A stretch of DNA of 64,000 bases from Streptomyces sp. DSM 15324 (GCF_001514285.1 NZ_KQ949035.1:223104-287103), one strand, 5' to 3'; shown: positions 26,345 to 34,388, numbered from the stretch's first letter. Program-made: numbers and translations. The notes: generated from the sequence alone by a model not told the origin.

Positions 26345-26605
26345 TCAGCGGCGCCGTCCGACGAAGTCCAGGATGTGCCCGTACACATCGAGAGCGGCGG
26401 CGCGGCCGAAGAAGGTGTCCAGGTGGCCGTAGCCGGGGATTTCCCGGTACTCCACGTCCAACTGAGGCTGACTGCGCGCGAGGGCCTCGTGGCAGAGCTT
26501 CTGGGAGTCGAGCCACAAGCCGTTCTCACTGCCGGCGATGAGCAGTACCGGTGTGTCGATGCGTCCCGCCGCATCGAGGGCGTTCTGCGGCAGCGCCCGG
26601 TAGCG
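26345..26605 (-). pseudogene. C-terminal fragment of an alpha/beta hydrolase
   Basis: About 80 residues (NALDAAGRIDTPVLLIAGSENGLWLDSQ...EYREIPGYGHLDTFFGRAAALDVYGHILDFV) match the end of an alpha/beta hydrolase, including the catalytic His of GYGHLD and the usual acid region. The nucleophile half is missing: the sequence changes near 26610 to plus-strand glycosyltransferase-like DNA. A truncated remnant. Confidence 0.6.
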
Positions 26606-26617
26606 GTGGTCGTGTAG

Positions 26618-26941
26618 GTGGGGCTCGGCACCATCGCCGTGCTGTCCGACGCACAACTGGCCGCCCTGGCAGGCGCTCTGTCCCAGCTCGACCCCAAGCA
26701 CCACGTGCTGTGGAAGCTGCCGGCCGACCAGCAGGCCAGGCTGCCCACACCGTTGCCCGCGCACATACAGGTGCGCGAGTGGGTCCCTCCCAGCTGGACG
26801 TGCTCGCCCATCCGCATGTGCGGGCCTTCGTCACTCACGGCGGGGGCAACGGACCGCTGGGGCAAGCTCCTGCGCGAGGCAGGCGGGGTGCACCGGGCCG
26901 CCGATCTCATCCTCGCCCATCGTGACGGCACCGTCCTGTAA
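26618..26941 (+). pseudogene. GT1 (UDP-glycosyltransferase) C-terminal fragment, frameshifted and deleted
   Basis: GLGTIAVLSDAQLAALAGALSQLDPKHHVLWKL ... IQVREWV is the middle of a GT1 donor domain. At about 26787 the frame changes and SQLDVLAHPHVRAFVTHGGGN (the donor-binding signature) follows in another frame. After HGGGN an internal deletion brings in the C-terminus WGKLLREAGGVHRAADLILAHRDG, back in the first frame. One frameshift and one deletion are visible, so it is non-functional. Confidence 0.6.
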
Positions 26942-27166
26942 GCCTTGACTCCGTCGGGGAGCTCGGGTCCGCCGAGGCGCTCGATGTCGACGGTGACGGC
27001 CGCCACCCCCAACCCGGCGGCCGCGTAGCCGAACTTCGCCGTACGCGCTGTGGAGCCAGGCCTCGACGTGCAGTTCCCGCAGGTCGACCGCCGCGGCTCC
27101 GGCCAGGCGATGCTCGCGCGGGAGAGCCACGAACAGCTCGTCCTCGCACAGCAGGGTGTGCACGGC
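26940..27166 (-). pseudogene. LysR-type regulator fragment, broken
   Basis: HTLLCEDELFVALPREHRLAGAAAVDLRELHVEAWL is the effector-domain start of a LysR regulator; after about 27050 the match continues in another frame (YAAAGLGVAAVTVDIERLGGPELPDGVKAY). The DNA-binding N-terminus is absent. A third decayed piece within 800 bases. Confidence 0.5.
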
Positions 27167-27285
27167 TCATCGAGCACACGGCGAACTGAACACGCCTTCC
27201 CGCCCACGAAGAGGGCCGACGTACAAGAGCGGCAGGCCCGGCCGCGCCTTCCGAAGGTCCGGTTCTGCATTTTCTGTTATGCCAA

Positions 27286-27322
27286 TTGACACATCATTAA
27301 ATGTCGCCCTAGGGTCCTGCCC
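27286..27322 (+). promoter_or_regulatory. Strong promoter with embedded dyad; apparently leaderless start
   Basis: TTGACA (27286-27291), 18 bases, TAGGGT (27310-27315). The expected transcription start (about 27322) coincides with the ATG at 27323 and there is no Shine-Dalgarno, so the RNA-ligase message is probably leaderless. Within the spacer GACA(C)AT-CATTAA-ATGTC (27288-27305) is an imperfect dyad overlapping both promoter elements, a plausible autoregulatory operator. Confidence 0.6.
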
Positions 27323-28135
27323 ATGGAGGAGCGCAGGGGACGCGGTCGGCCCCGGAAGAACCCGGAGCAGCTCGCGCGATGGACACCGCCCGATGGCTGG
27401 TCCCGGCTGGTCGCCTGGATCTCGCCCGAAGAGAAGAAGGCGTTGAAGCGGGTTGCCGTCGAGGCGGACGTTTCGGTGGCGGACCTGGTCCGCGCGCTGG
27501 CGGGCGGCCTGGCGTCCGGTGCCCTCACTCACGAGGAACTGGTCGGGCACGTCAGAAAGGGGCTGCGGGTCATGGAGAAGATCCCCACACTGTTCGAGCG
27601 GGACGGGGACTTTCGGGTCGTCGACCGGCCGCGGGTGGAGTGCGCGTGGGTGTTCGACGGCGAGGGGGCCCCGACGGAGAAGCTCGACGGAACCAACGTC
27701 CGCCTCACCGTCCGGGCCGGCCGGCTGGTACGGGTGGAGAAGCGACGCAACCCGAACAGGCTGCAGAAGGAGCAGGGGATCAAGGACGGCTGGTACGTCG
27801 ACGCCCATGAGGGCGCGGCGGAGGACAAGTGGGTTCTCGCCGCCGCCCGCAATACCGACGTCACCTCCTGGCCGGACGGCGAGCACTCCTGCGAAGCGCT
27901 CGGCCCCCGCATCCAGGGCAACCCCCTGCGGCTGGACGACCACCGGTGCGTGCCGTTCAACCTGGAGGTGCCGGTCTACCACGGCGTGCCCCGCGACTAC
28001 GCGGGCCTGCGTGACTTCCTGACCCGGCTGGAGAGCCGCTTCGCCCCCGGCACACTGGCCGAGGGCATCGTCTTCCACCACCCGGACGGTCGCCGCGCCA
28101 AGATCAAGCGCAAGGACTTCCCTGCCGCCGCCTAG
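27323..28135 (+). CDS. RNA ligase (RLIG1/DUF5565-like) with N-terminal AT-hook/RHH-like domain
   Basis: 270 aa. Residues 84-270 show the covalent nucleotidyltransferase motifs: motif I EKLDGTNVRL (lysine nucleophile), IIIa-like CEALGPRIQGNP, IV EGIVFHHPDG and V AKIKRKDF. With MEKIPTLFERD and a W-V-F/L-D-G-E-G stretch this resembles the DUF5565/RLIG1 5'-3' RNA ligase family. Residues 1-80 add RGRGRPRKNP (AT-hook core) and WISPEEKKALKRVAVEADVSVADLVRALAGG, resembling a ribbon-helix-helix. Family experience says such ligases use ATP to seal 5'-phosphate/3'-OH ends. Leaderless promoter upstream. An internal ATG at codon 84 (27572) with AAGGGG could give the ligase domain alone. Confidence 0.72.
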   Translation: MEERRGRGRPRKNPEQLARWTPPDGWSRLVAWISPEEKKALKRVAVEADVSVADLVRALAGGLASGALTHEELVGHVRKGLRVMEKIPTLFERDGDFRVVDRPRVECAWVFDGEGAPTEKLDGTNVRLTVRAGRLVRVEKRRNPNRLQKEQGIKDGWYVDAHEGAAEDKWVLAAARNTDVTSWPDGEHSCEALGPRIQGNPLRLDDHRCVPFNLEVPVYHGVPRDYAGLRDFLTRLESRFAPGTLAEGIVFHHPDGRRAKIKRKDFPAAA

Positions 28136-28192
28136 AACCAGAACACACGACCTTCGTTGTGCCGCCGCGTATGGAGAGACCGGAGACCGTCT

Positions 28193-28810
28193 GTGAGTGA
28201 CCGCCGCACAAAGCTCTTCGTATCCCCGGACAAGAGCCGGTTCGGGCGCGTGGCACTGGCGATCGTGCCGGCGGTCATCGTGCCGGGTATCAGCATGGTG
28301 CGCTTGCTCGCGGGCGGACGCGGCACCAGTGAGGGGCTCGGGCCGGCGGCGGTACCCGCGGCCATCGCCCTCGTCGCGCTCCCCTTCCTGTGGTACGTGG
28401 TCTATGCGGTCCTGCACACCCTGAACACGTATGTGGCATGGGTGGACGGCACCGTCCTGGTGCGCAACTGGGCGCGCCGGCTGACCACCGTCGAAGGGCC
28501 CGGCTTCGTGGCCCGGACCCATATCAACTCCAGCGGCATCGCCGGGGCGGTGCTCGTCGTGGGCGACGACCGCGCCGCCGTCATGCTCAATCCCCGCCAG
28601 TGGCGTGAGGACGAACTCGACGAGGTGTGGCGCAGGGCGGCTTTCCAGCAGCAGTTCGGAGGTACGCCGACCCCCCGTGAACTGCGCAGGCGTTACCCGA
28701 CGATCCGGATACCTCTCTACATCCGGTATCCGGGCATCGTCTACACCTTCTGGACCATCCTCGTCATTCTCTACATCGGAGTGGTGGTCAACGTCTTCGC
28801 CCGCATCTGA
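28193..28810 (+). CDS. Membrane protein with PH-like domain, function unknown
   Basis: 205 aa. Two N-terminal TMs (VALAIVPAVIVPGISMVRLLA and AAIALVALPFLWYVVYAVLH), a soluble beta-rich region (NTYVAWVDGTVLVRNWARRLTTVEGP ... GAVLVVGDDRAAVMLNPRQWREDELDEVWRRA) like bacterial PH domains, and a C-terminal TM (YTFWTILVILYIGVVVNVF). GTG start with GGAGA upstream. It follows the RNA ligase by 57 bases on the same strand and could share its transcript. Confidence 0.6.
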   Translation: MSDRRTKLFVSPDKSRFGRVALAIVPAVIVPGISMVRLLAGGRGTSEGLGPAAVPAAIALVALPFLWYVVYAVLHTLNTYVAWVDGTVLVRNWARRLTTVEGPGFVARTHINSSGIAGAVLVVGDDRAAVMLNPRQWREDELDEVWRRAAFQQQFGGTPTPRELRRRYPTIRIPLYIRYPGIVYTFWTILVILYIGVVVNVFARI

Positions 28811-28833
28811 GGGTGCGGCGAACCGGACGGCGC

Positions 28834-28864
28834 GAGTGGAGCCGGGATGATCCAGGCTCCACTC
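28834..28864. terminator. Bidirectional hairpin between PH-like gene and GH10 xylanase
   Basis: GAGTGGAGCC (28834-28843) and GGCTCCACTC (28855-28864) form a perfect 10-bp stem with an 11-base loop between two converging stop codons. Confidence 0.65.
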
Positions 28865-28910
28865 CTCGGTGCGGATGAGTCACTGTGCCGTAGGCGGTAC
28901 CGGTGCCGGG

Positions 28911-29960
28911 CTAACGGACCGTCACCGTGCCGCTGTTGAGTGCGTTGAGGACGGCGGTGTACGCGGGCTTCTTGCTGCCGTTGCCGTTGAACAGCAGCGG
29001 CGTCTGGTCCGATCGCCAGGAATCGGTGTCGCGCACACCCCAGACGGTGATGCCGAGGCAGCGCCGGACGGCCAGGCAGTCGTTGACCACGTTCGCGTAC
29101 GTCGCGGCCGGAGCACCCTGGATGTCGAGTTCGGTGATCGCCACGTCGACGCCGAGGGCGGCGAAGTTCTGCAGGGTGGTGCGGAAGTTGCTGTTGTAGG
29201 GGCTGCCGCTGTTGAAGTGCGACTGGAAGCCGACGCAGTCGATCGGCACGCCGCGCTGCTTGAAGTCCCGGACCATGGAGTACATGGCCTGGGTCTTGGC
29301 CCAGGTCCAGTTCTCGACGTTGTAGTCGTTGTAGCAGAGCTTGGCGGCCGGGTCTGCGGCGCGCGCGGTGCGGAAGGCGACCTCGATCCAGTCGTTGCCG
29401 GTGCGCTGCAGGTTGGAGTCGCGCCGGGCTCCCGAACTGCCGTCGGCGAAGGCCTCGTTCACGACGTCCCACTGGGCGATCTTGCCCCTGTAGTGGGCCA
29501 TCACGCCGTTGATGTGGTTGATCATCGCCTGGCGCAGCGTGCTGCCGCTGAGGCTCTGCATCCAGCCGGGCTGCTGGGAGTGCCAGGCCAGGGTGTGGCC
29601 GCGCACCCGCTTGCCGTTCTGCACCGCCCAGTTGTAGACACGGTCGCCGGCGCTGAAGTTGAACTGGCCCCGCTGCGGTTCGGTGGCGTCGATCTTCATC
29701 TCGTTCTCGGGCGTCACCATGTTGAACTCACGGTTCGCGATCGTCGTGTACGCCGAGTCGCCCAGCCTCCCGGAGGCGATGGCCGTGCCGAAATAGCGGC
29801 CGCTCCGCGCCGCGGCGGCGCCGAGCGTGCTCTCGGCGGCGTGCGCGCTCGGCGGCGCGACCAGTACGGCGGCCATCCCGAGGACGCCGACGACCAGCGC
29901 CAGCAGCAGACCGCGGACCTTCCGGCGGATTACGGTTCTGGGAAGGGCAAAACAGCCCAT
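28911..29960 (-). CDS. Secreted GH10 endo-1,4-beta-xylanase, catalytic domain only
   Basis: 349 aa. Signal peptide (RRKVRGLLLALVVGVLGMAAVLVAPPSAHA) with a twin-Arg-like start. GH10 barrel: GTAIASGRLGD, FNMVTPENEMK, GHTLAWHSQQPGWM, acid/base Glu in WDVVNEAF, CYNDYNVE, GVPIDCVGFQSHF, nucleophile Glu in AITELDIQG and ITVWGVRDTDSWR. It cuts the xylan backbone outside the cell. There is no CBM2/CBM13 or linker, unlike many Streptomyces GH10 enzymes. AGGAGG lies before ATG 29960. Divergent from the GH62 gene. Confidence 0.95.
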   Translation of the reverse strand: MGCFALPRTVIRRKVRGLLLALVVGVLGMAAVLVAPPSAHAAESTLGAAAARSGRYFGTAIASGRLGDSAYTTIANREFNMVTPENEMKIDATEPQRGQFNFSAGDRVYNWAVQNGKRVRGHTLAWHSQQPGWMQSLSGSTLRQAMINHINGVMAHYRGKIAQWDVVNEAFADGSSGARRDSNLQRTGNDWIEVAFRTARAADPAAKLCYNDYNVENWTWAKTQAMYSMVRDFKQRGVPIDCVGFQSHFNSGSPYNSNFRTTLQNFAALGVDVAITELDIQGAPAATYANVVNDCLAVRRCLGITVWGVRDTDSWRSDQTPLLFNGNGSKKPAYTAVLNALNSGTVTVR

Positions 29961-30152
29961 GACTGTGCCTCCTGGGTAGGAATCAGAGAAGGACTGAAGC
30001 GCAGGGGAATGCGTCGCCCGCTCCCACTTGGCAGACGGACAGGGCGGGCCGAAACCCGGGCGGTGCGTGGTTCTGCCGTGCAGCACAGACTCGATGCGAC
30101 TCGTTCGACATCTCGAACTGCAACCGGCCCCTCAGGCACGGATGATTGAGCT

Positions 30153-30172
30153 ATTGACGATGCATCGTCAAT
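30153..30172. promoter_or_regulatory. 20-bp perfect palindrome
   Basis: ATTGACGATGCATCGTCAAT is exactly self-complementary. Each arm contains TTGACG, a -35-like hexamer on each strand, so a bound dimer would block divergent promoters. No known consensus identified. Confidence 0.65.
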
Positions 30173-30185
30173 ACTCCCCGCAGAA

Positions 30186-30213
30186 GAAGTTTCGGTTGCC
30201 CATCCGAAACTTC
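30186..30213. promoter_or_regulatory. Inverted repeat GAAGTTTCGG-N8-CCGAAACTTC
   Basis: Perfect 10-bp arms, 8-base spacer. Each half contains a CGAAA/TTTCG core, which also occurs at 30367-30377 and resembles the short CGAAA-N-TTTCG-type elements reported in Streptomyces xylanase promoters. Confidence 0.65.
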
Positions 30214-30366
30214 CGGAATCCCTGCTCGCGGCCGGAGCGCCTCCGACTGGGTCGACCCGCCTGCCTGACGCGAAGGGAGGAGCATTTCTTGGACACCTCC
30301 GTGACAGCTCTTGACCAAAGGACCCTGTATTCCTAGCTTGTGGCGTCGAAGCTTGCGGGAAATCTA

Positions 30367-30377
30367 CGAAACTTTCG
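30367..30377. promoter_or_regulatory. CGAAACTTTCG operator-like element
   Basis: CGAAA-C-TTTCG lies 78 bases before the GH62 start codon. Matches the half-site family seen at 30186-30213; likely a repressor site for xylan-induced genes. Confidence 0.6.
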
Positions 30378-30454
30378 AGATCGGCCCCTCTCTCGGCACG
30401 TCCGTTCCATGGTTCACCGAGGTCCCTCACCCCCACCTCAAAGGAGGCCCTCCC

Positions 30455-31549
30455 ATGTGGTTCCGCCACTCGTCCGCGGTCCGTCTGAGGCGATCACTCG
30501 CCGTCCTCTCGCCCTTGCTGCTGGTCTCGGCCTTCCTCGGTGCCCAGCCCTCCGGCGCGGCACCCGCGGACCCCAACGCCTCGCAGCAGCTGGTCAACCA
30601 CGACAGCGGCAAGGCCCTCGGCGCCGACACCGCCGCCGCGTGCGATCTTCCGTCGGCGTACCGCTGGACATCGACCGGCGCGCTGGCGCAGCCCAAGGCG
30701 GGCTGGGTCTCGCTCAAGGACTTCACGGTCGTCCCGTACAACGGGCGGCAACTCGTCTATGCGACGACGCACGACAACGGGTCGCGCTGGGGTTCGATGA
30801 GCTTCAGCCCGTTCACGAACTGGTCGGACATGGCCTCGGCCGGCCAGAACGCGATGTCGGCCTCGACCGTCGCGCCCACCCTCTTCTACTTCGCGCCGAA
30901 GAACATCTGGGTGCTCGCCTACCAGTGGGGCGGGACCGCCTTCTCCTACCGGACGTCGACCAACCCCACCAACCCCAATGGCTGGTCATCCCAGCAGGTG
31001 CTCTTCTCCGGGAGCATCTCCGGCTCCGGAACAGGCCCCATCGACCAGACGCTCATCGGTGACGGCACGAACATGTACCTGTTCTTCGCCGGTGACAACG
31101 GCAAGATCTACCGGGCCAGTATGCCGATCGGGAACTTCCCGGGCAGCTTCGGCTCGGCCTCGACCGTGGTCATGAGCGATACGACCAGCAACCTGTTCGA
31201 GGCCCCCCAGGTCTACAAGCTGGAGGGCCAGAACCGCTACCTCATGATCGTCGAGGCCCGGGGTACGAATGAGCGGCGCTACTTCCGCTCGTTCACCGCC
31301 ACCAGCCTGAACGGTCAGTGGACCCCGCAGGCCGCCACCGAGAGCAACCCCTTCGCCGGCAAGGCCAACAGTGGCGCCACGTGGACCAATGACATCAGCC
31401 ACGGCGAACTCATCCGCACGAGCCCCGACCAGACCATGACCGTCGATCCCTGCCACCTGCAGTTGCTCTACCAGGGGCGCAGCCCCAACTCCGGCGGTGA
31501 CTACGGCCTCCTGCCCTACCGTCCGGGTCTGCTGACACTCCAGCGCTGA
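30455..31549 (+). CDS. Secreted GH62 alpha-L-arabinofuranosidase
   Basis: 364 aa. Signal peptide (RRSLAVLSPLLLVSAFLGAQPSGA). The five-bladed-propeller GH62 domain begins at about residue 62: CDLPSAYRWTSTGALAQPKAGWVSLKDFTVV (catalytic-site Asp), TNPNGWSSQ, SGTGPIDQTLIGDG (Asp), NLFEAPQVYKLEG (catalytic Glu), SGATWTNDISHGELIR, LQLLYQGRSP. Removes arabinose side chains from arabinoxylan, so complements the divergent GH10 enzyme. A short Q-Q-L-V-N-H-D-S-G-K segment before it may be the leftover edge of a lectin/CBM13 module. AAGGAGG precedes ATG 30455. Confidence 0.93.
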   Translation: MWFRHSSAVRLRRSLAVLSPLLLVSAFLGAQPSGAAPADPNASQQLVNHDSGKALGADTAAACDLPSAYRWTSTGALAQPKAGWVSLKDFTVVPYNGRQLVYATTHDNGSRWGSMSFSPFTNWSDMASAGQNAMSASTVAPTLFYFAPKNIWVLAYQWGGTAFSYRTSTNPTNPNGWSSQQVLFSGSISGSGTGPIDQTLIGDGTNMYLFFAGDNGKIYRASMPIGNFPGSFGSASTVVMSDTTSNLFEAPQVYKLEGQNRYLMIVEARGTNERRYFRSFTATSLNGQWTPQAATESNPFAGKANSGATWTNDISHGELIRTSPDQTMTVDPCHLQLLYQGRSPNSGGDYGLLPYRPGLLTLQR

Positions 31550-31590
31550 TGGCGTGACAGCACTCCGGCTCCGGTGTGGAACCGGCGTGA

Positions 31591-31615
31591 CGGGCTCGGC
31601 GCAAGGCCGAGCCCG
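31591..31615 (+). terminator. Hairpin after GH62 gene
   Basis: CGGGCTCGGC-gcaag-GCCGAGCCCG, a perfect 10-bp stem 42 bases after the stop. Confidence 0.7.
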
Positions 31616-32253
31616 CGCGTCGCCGCCGGACCGCGCCGGGTAGGCGTTGACGGCGTCCCGGCAGGGCGCGTGGGGCCAGGGGACCGGGCCGTGGCAGGGC
31701 CAGTTCTCGGCGACCCGGGCGCCGCCGGGGACACGTCCTTGGTGACGGCGGAGGCGACGTATCCGCTGTAGCCGAGGTCGCCGACATGCCGGGATGTGAG
31801 GCCGGCGGCAGGAAGGAGAATCGCCGGCTCGCCGCGTGGGCGTGGTGAGAGGCGGGAAGCCGTCGTGAGCACGTGGTCCGAACCGGCGCCGTACGACCCT
31901 GCGCGGGTGCGCGGGCAGGAGGGCCAGGGGGCTACGGGGCCAGGTAACCGGGGGAGGTGGGGAGGTGCCGGAAGTGTGCGGCAGGGGGCCTGACGCCGTC
32001 TCGTCGTCGGCGCTCGGCGGTGGCGGGCCCACGCGGTGGTGGTGCGGGGGGCCGCGGGCGAGGCGTCCTCGGCGGCACAGTGGAAACAGGGCGGGTCGGT
32101 CCGGTGCCGCGCATCGCAGCTGACCACACGGCCGGCGACCGCCACCCTTCTCCACCGCGCTCTGGAGAACGTACAGCCGGCTTGTCGGCTCGGCTTGGTT
32201 CAGTTCGGCAGGGCTCGGCTCAGCTCAACTGGGAGCGTGGGTCCGGGGCACGG
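31616..32253. other. 638 bases without a supportable gene
   Basis: Several frames are open because of high GC but none shows start signal, family resemblance or natural amino-acid composition. I see no clear repeat or RNA gene. Confidence 0.4.
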
Positions 32254-33480
32254 TCAACGGAGGGGGGCCGGGACGCGCGGGCGGGTCGCGCCTGCGGCGT
32301 GCGGGGGCGGGCCGTCCGGGACGGCCTCGTGGCCGCCGAAGTCAAGGGCGTCCTCCGGGGACCACCCGCCCGGCGTCGTCGGTTCGGACCAGGTCAGGCC
32401 CGCGGCGCGCTGGAGCCGGGTGACCGCGACGACGGCGAGAGCCGCACGCAGGGTGCACAGGCCGCGCAGCCCGTCGAGGCGCTGGCCGGTGAGCATGCCG
32501 ATCCGCTGGAGGCGCCGGTCCAGCGTGTTGCGGTGGACGCCCAGCCGCTCGCAGGCGCGGTGACGGACCCCGTCGGCGGCGATGAGGGCGGTCAGGGTGT
32601 CCCAGAGGACGGGGTGTTCGTTCAGCGGCTCGACCATTTTGAGGAGCCGCTCGGAGACGGCCGGGGTCTCCGCCGCTCCGTACTCCACCAGGACGTCGTC
32701 GAGTCCGTACACCCCGGGCGGACACTCGAGGGCGAGGAGCGTGGCACAGATGCCGTCGGCGACCGACACCCCGCCGCCCTCCGGCACCGCCCGTCCGCCC
32801 GGAGTGCCGGGGCCGGGCTCCTGCCAGTGGACCGCGATCCAGACGTCGCCGGGAAGATCCTTGTGGGCTTCCCGGGCGAGGGAGACGGCCTCTTCCTGGC
32901 CGGCGGCCCGCAGCAGGACGTGGGCGCCGTCCTCGGACGTCGGCACCACGGCCGCGGCCAGACCTCGGAAGACCCGGTCGATGTCGGCGATCGTGCACGA
33001 CAGAGCGCGTACGGCCAGCACCGCGCGCGCCTCGTCGGGAGAGCCGGGGGTGCGCGGCGCGGGGACCTGGCGGGGAGGCTCGGGGGCGGCCTCACCGCCG
33101 ATCCCCACGTCGAAGAAGCCGCAGTTGAGTTCACGGCCCACCAGCCTGCCGGCGTCACCGAGACGCAGGACCATCACCTCGTGCGTCATGGCGTCCTGGT
33201 CATGGGCGCCGACGGTGCAGCGGTTGATGAGGTGGCGGGTCATCCCGCCCACCATGGCGAGCAGTTCGTCGAGGGACCGGCCCTGTCGGGCCCACGCCCG
33301 GCCCTCCGCGCGGATGCGAGCCGCGCTCTGCCAGCTCCAGTCGCCCTGGCCGGACACCACCTCGGTCAGGGCCGAGAAGATCTCCCACCGGACCCTGCGG
33401 CGTACTTCGTCGACATCCTCGATCCCCTCCGACGCGAAGAGTGGGTGAAGGTCGGGTATCGGCTCCGCGTGTGTGGTCAT
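32254..33480 (-). CDS. PucR/CdaR-type helix-turn-helix regulator
   Basis: 408 aa. The C-terminal PucR helix-turn-helix is clear: YGLDDVLVEYGA...ERLLKMVEPLNEHPVLWDTLTALIAADGVRHRACERLGVHRNTLDRRLQRIGMLTG (about residues 265-340). The N-terminus is a helical RsbT/CdaR-like sensory region (WSWQSAARIRAEGRAWARQGRSLDELLAMVGGMTRHL). A disordered tail of about 40 residues follows. Targets unknown; it is divergent from the response regulator and could act on that promoter. Confidence 0.82.
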   Translation of the reverse strand: MTTHAEPIPDLHPLFASEGIEDVDEVRRRVRWEIFSALTEVVSGQGDWSWQSAARIRAEGRAWARQGRSLDELLAMVGGMTRHLINRCTVGAHDQDAMTHEVMVLRLGDAGRLVGRELNCGFFDVGIGGEAAPEPPRQVPAPRTPGSPDEARAVLAVRALSCTIADIDRVFRGLAAAVVPTSEDGAHVLLRAAGQEEAVSLAREAHKDLPGDVWIAVHWQEPGPGTPGGRAVPEGGGVSVADGICATLLALECPPGVYGLDDVLVEYGAAETPAVSERLLKMVEPLNEHPVLWDTLTALIAADGVRHRACERLGVHRNTLDRRLQRIGMLTGQRLDGLRGLCTLRAALAVVAVTRLQRAAGLTWSEPTTPGGWSPEDALDFGGHEAVPDGPPPHAAGATRPRVPAPLR

Positions 33481-33537
33481 GTCAGGACAGGAAAGTGCAC
33501 GAAGTTCAGAGATACATCAAAGTCCGCTCAGAGCACG

Positions 33538-33555
33538 ATCGGAATACGATCCGAT
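33538..33555. promoter_or_regulatory. Inverted repeat ATCGGA-N6-TCCGAT
   Basis: Located between the divergent PucR-type gene and the response regulator; ACGATCGGA/ACGATCCGA also form direct repeats. Candidate operator for either regulator. Confidence 0.4.
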
Positions 33556-33662
33556 GGATCATCCCTGTGCCATCATGACAACGACAGCACTGATCCCGTC
33601 TTCCTCGATTCCGCGGGCAGATCTCGACAACAATGGGTTCTTACCGACTTGGTGCGCACACG

Positions 33663-34388
33663 ATGAACCAGAGCGACACGTCCTCGAAAACGACCGTGCT
33701 CGTCGTGGAGGACGAGTCCAGCATCGCCTCCATGCTCACCATGGCGTTGCAGTTCCTCGGATTCGCGGTGGTCACCGCCGACCGGGGAAGCAAGGCGCTC
33801 GCCCTGGCGACCAGTTGTGCCCCCGACGTCGTTCTGCTCGACGTCGTCCTGCCCGACATGGACGGGTTCGAGGTCTGCCGCAGCCTCCGCGGCGCGGGCG
33901 TCAGCGCCCCCGTCCTGTTCGTGACCGCCCGGGACGCGGTGGCGGACAAGGTCCGCGGCCTCGAACTCGCCGACGACTACGTCACCAAGCCGTTCGACCT
34001 CAATGAGGTGGTGGCCCGGATCCGGGCCGTCATGCGCCGCGGCCGTGAGCTGGTTCCGGCCCAGGGCCGCAGGCTGCGCGCCGGTTGGGTGGAACTGGAC
34101 CAGGACACGCGCGAGGTCTGGAGGCACGGTCAGCCGGTTCAGCTGTCGTCGACGGAATTCGCGTTACTGCGTTATCTCCTGGAGAACGCCGACCAGGTGA
34201 TCTCCAAGGCCCAGATGCTCGACAACGTGTGGAGCTACGACTTCCGGGGTGAGTCCGGAATCGTCGAGACCTACATCTACTATTTGCGGCGGAAACTGGG
34301 CGACACCGACCAGACCCTCATCCACACCGTGCGCGGGGCGGGCTACCTGGTGCGCTCGGCCCCTCCCGGACACCGCACGGAGGGCTGA
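33663..34388 (+). CDS. OmpR-family response regulator containing a TTA codon
   Basis: 241 aa. Receiver domain with acidic pair VVEDE, phospho-acceptor Asp in DVVLLDVVLPDMDG, Thr in FVTARD and Lys in YVTKPF; winged-helix output with STEFALLRYLLENADQVISKAQMLDNVWSYDF and VRGAGYLVR. Leu168 (in the FALLRYLL helix) is encoded by TTA at 34164-34166, the only such codon I noticed in a real gene here, so translation should depend on the bldA tRNA. The start could be ATG 33633 or 33663; neither has a clear ribosome-binding site. The sensor kinase follows 2 bases later. Confidence 0.9.
   Translation: MNQSDTSSKTTVLVVEDESSIASMLTMALQFLGFAVVTADRGSKALALATSCAPDVVLLDVVLPDMDGFEVCRSLRGAGVSAPVLFVTARDAVADKVRGLELADDYVTKPFDLNEVVARIRAVMRRGRELVPAQGRRLRAGWVELDQDTREVWRHGQPVQLSSTEFALLRYLLENADQVISKAQMLDNVWSYDFRGESGIVETYIYYLRRKLGDTDQTLIHTVRGAGYLVRSAPPGHRTEG

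Larger units (their letters stand above)
29961..30454. promoter_or_regulatory. Divergent xylanase/arabinofuranosidase control region
   Basis: 494 bases between two secreted hemicellulases, without a gene. It is the most palindrome-rich stretch of the window; individual sites are listed separately. Both flanking genes have strong ribosome-binding sites. Confidence 0.7.

Noticed and set aside
27572..28135. Treating the RNA ligase as starting at Met84
   Set aside because: The strong promoter is placed exactly at the upstream ATG 27323 and codons 1-83 read as a plausible domain; the shorter form is kept only as an alternative.
30986..32155. Minus-strand frame covering the GH62 gene and the gap after it
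   Set aside because: Low-complexity Pro/Arg content, no start signal, and it overlaps the well-supported GH62 gene.
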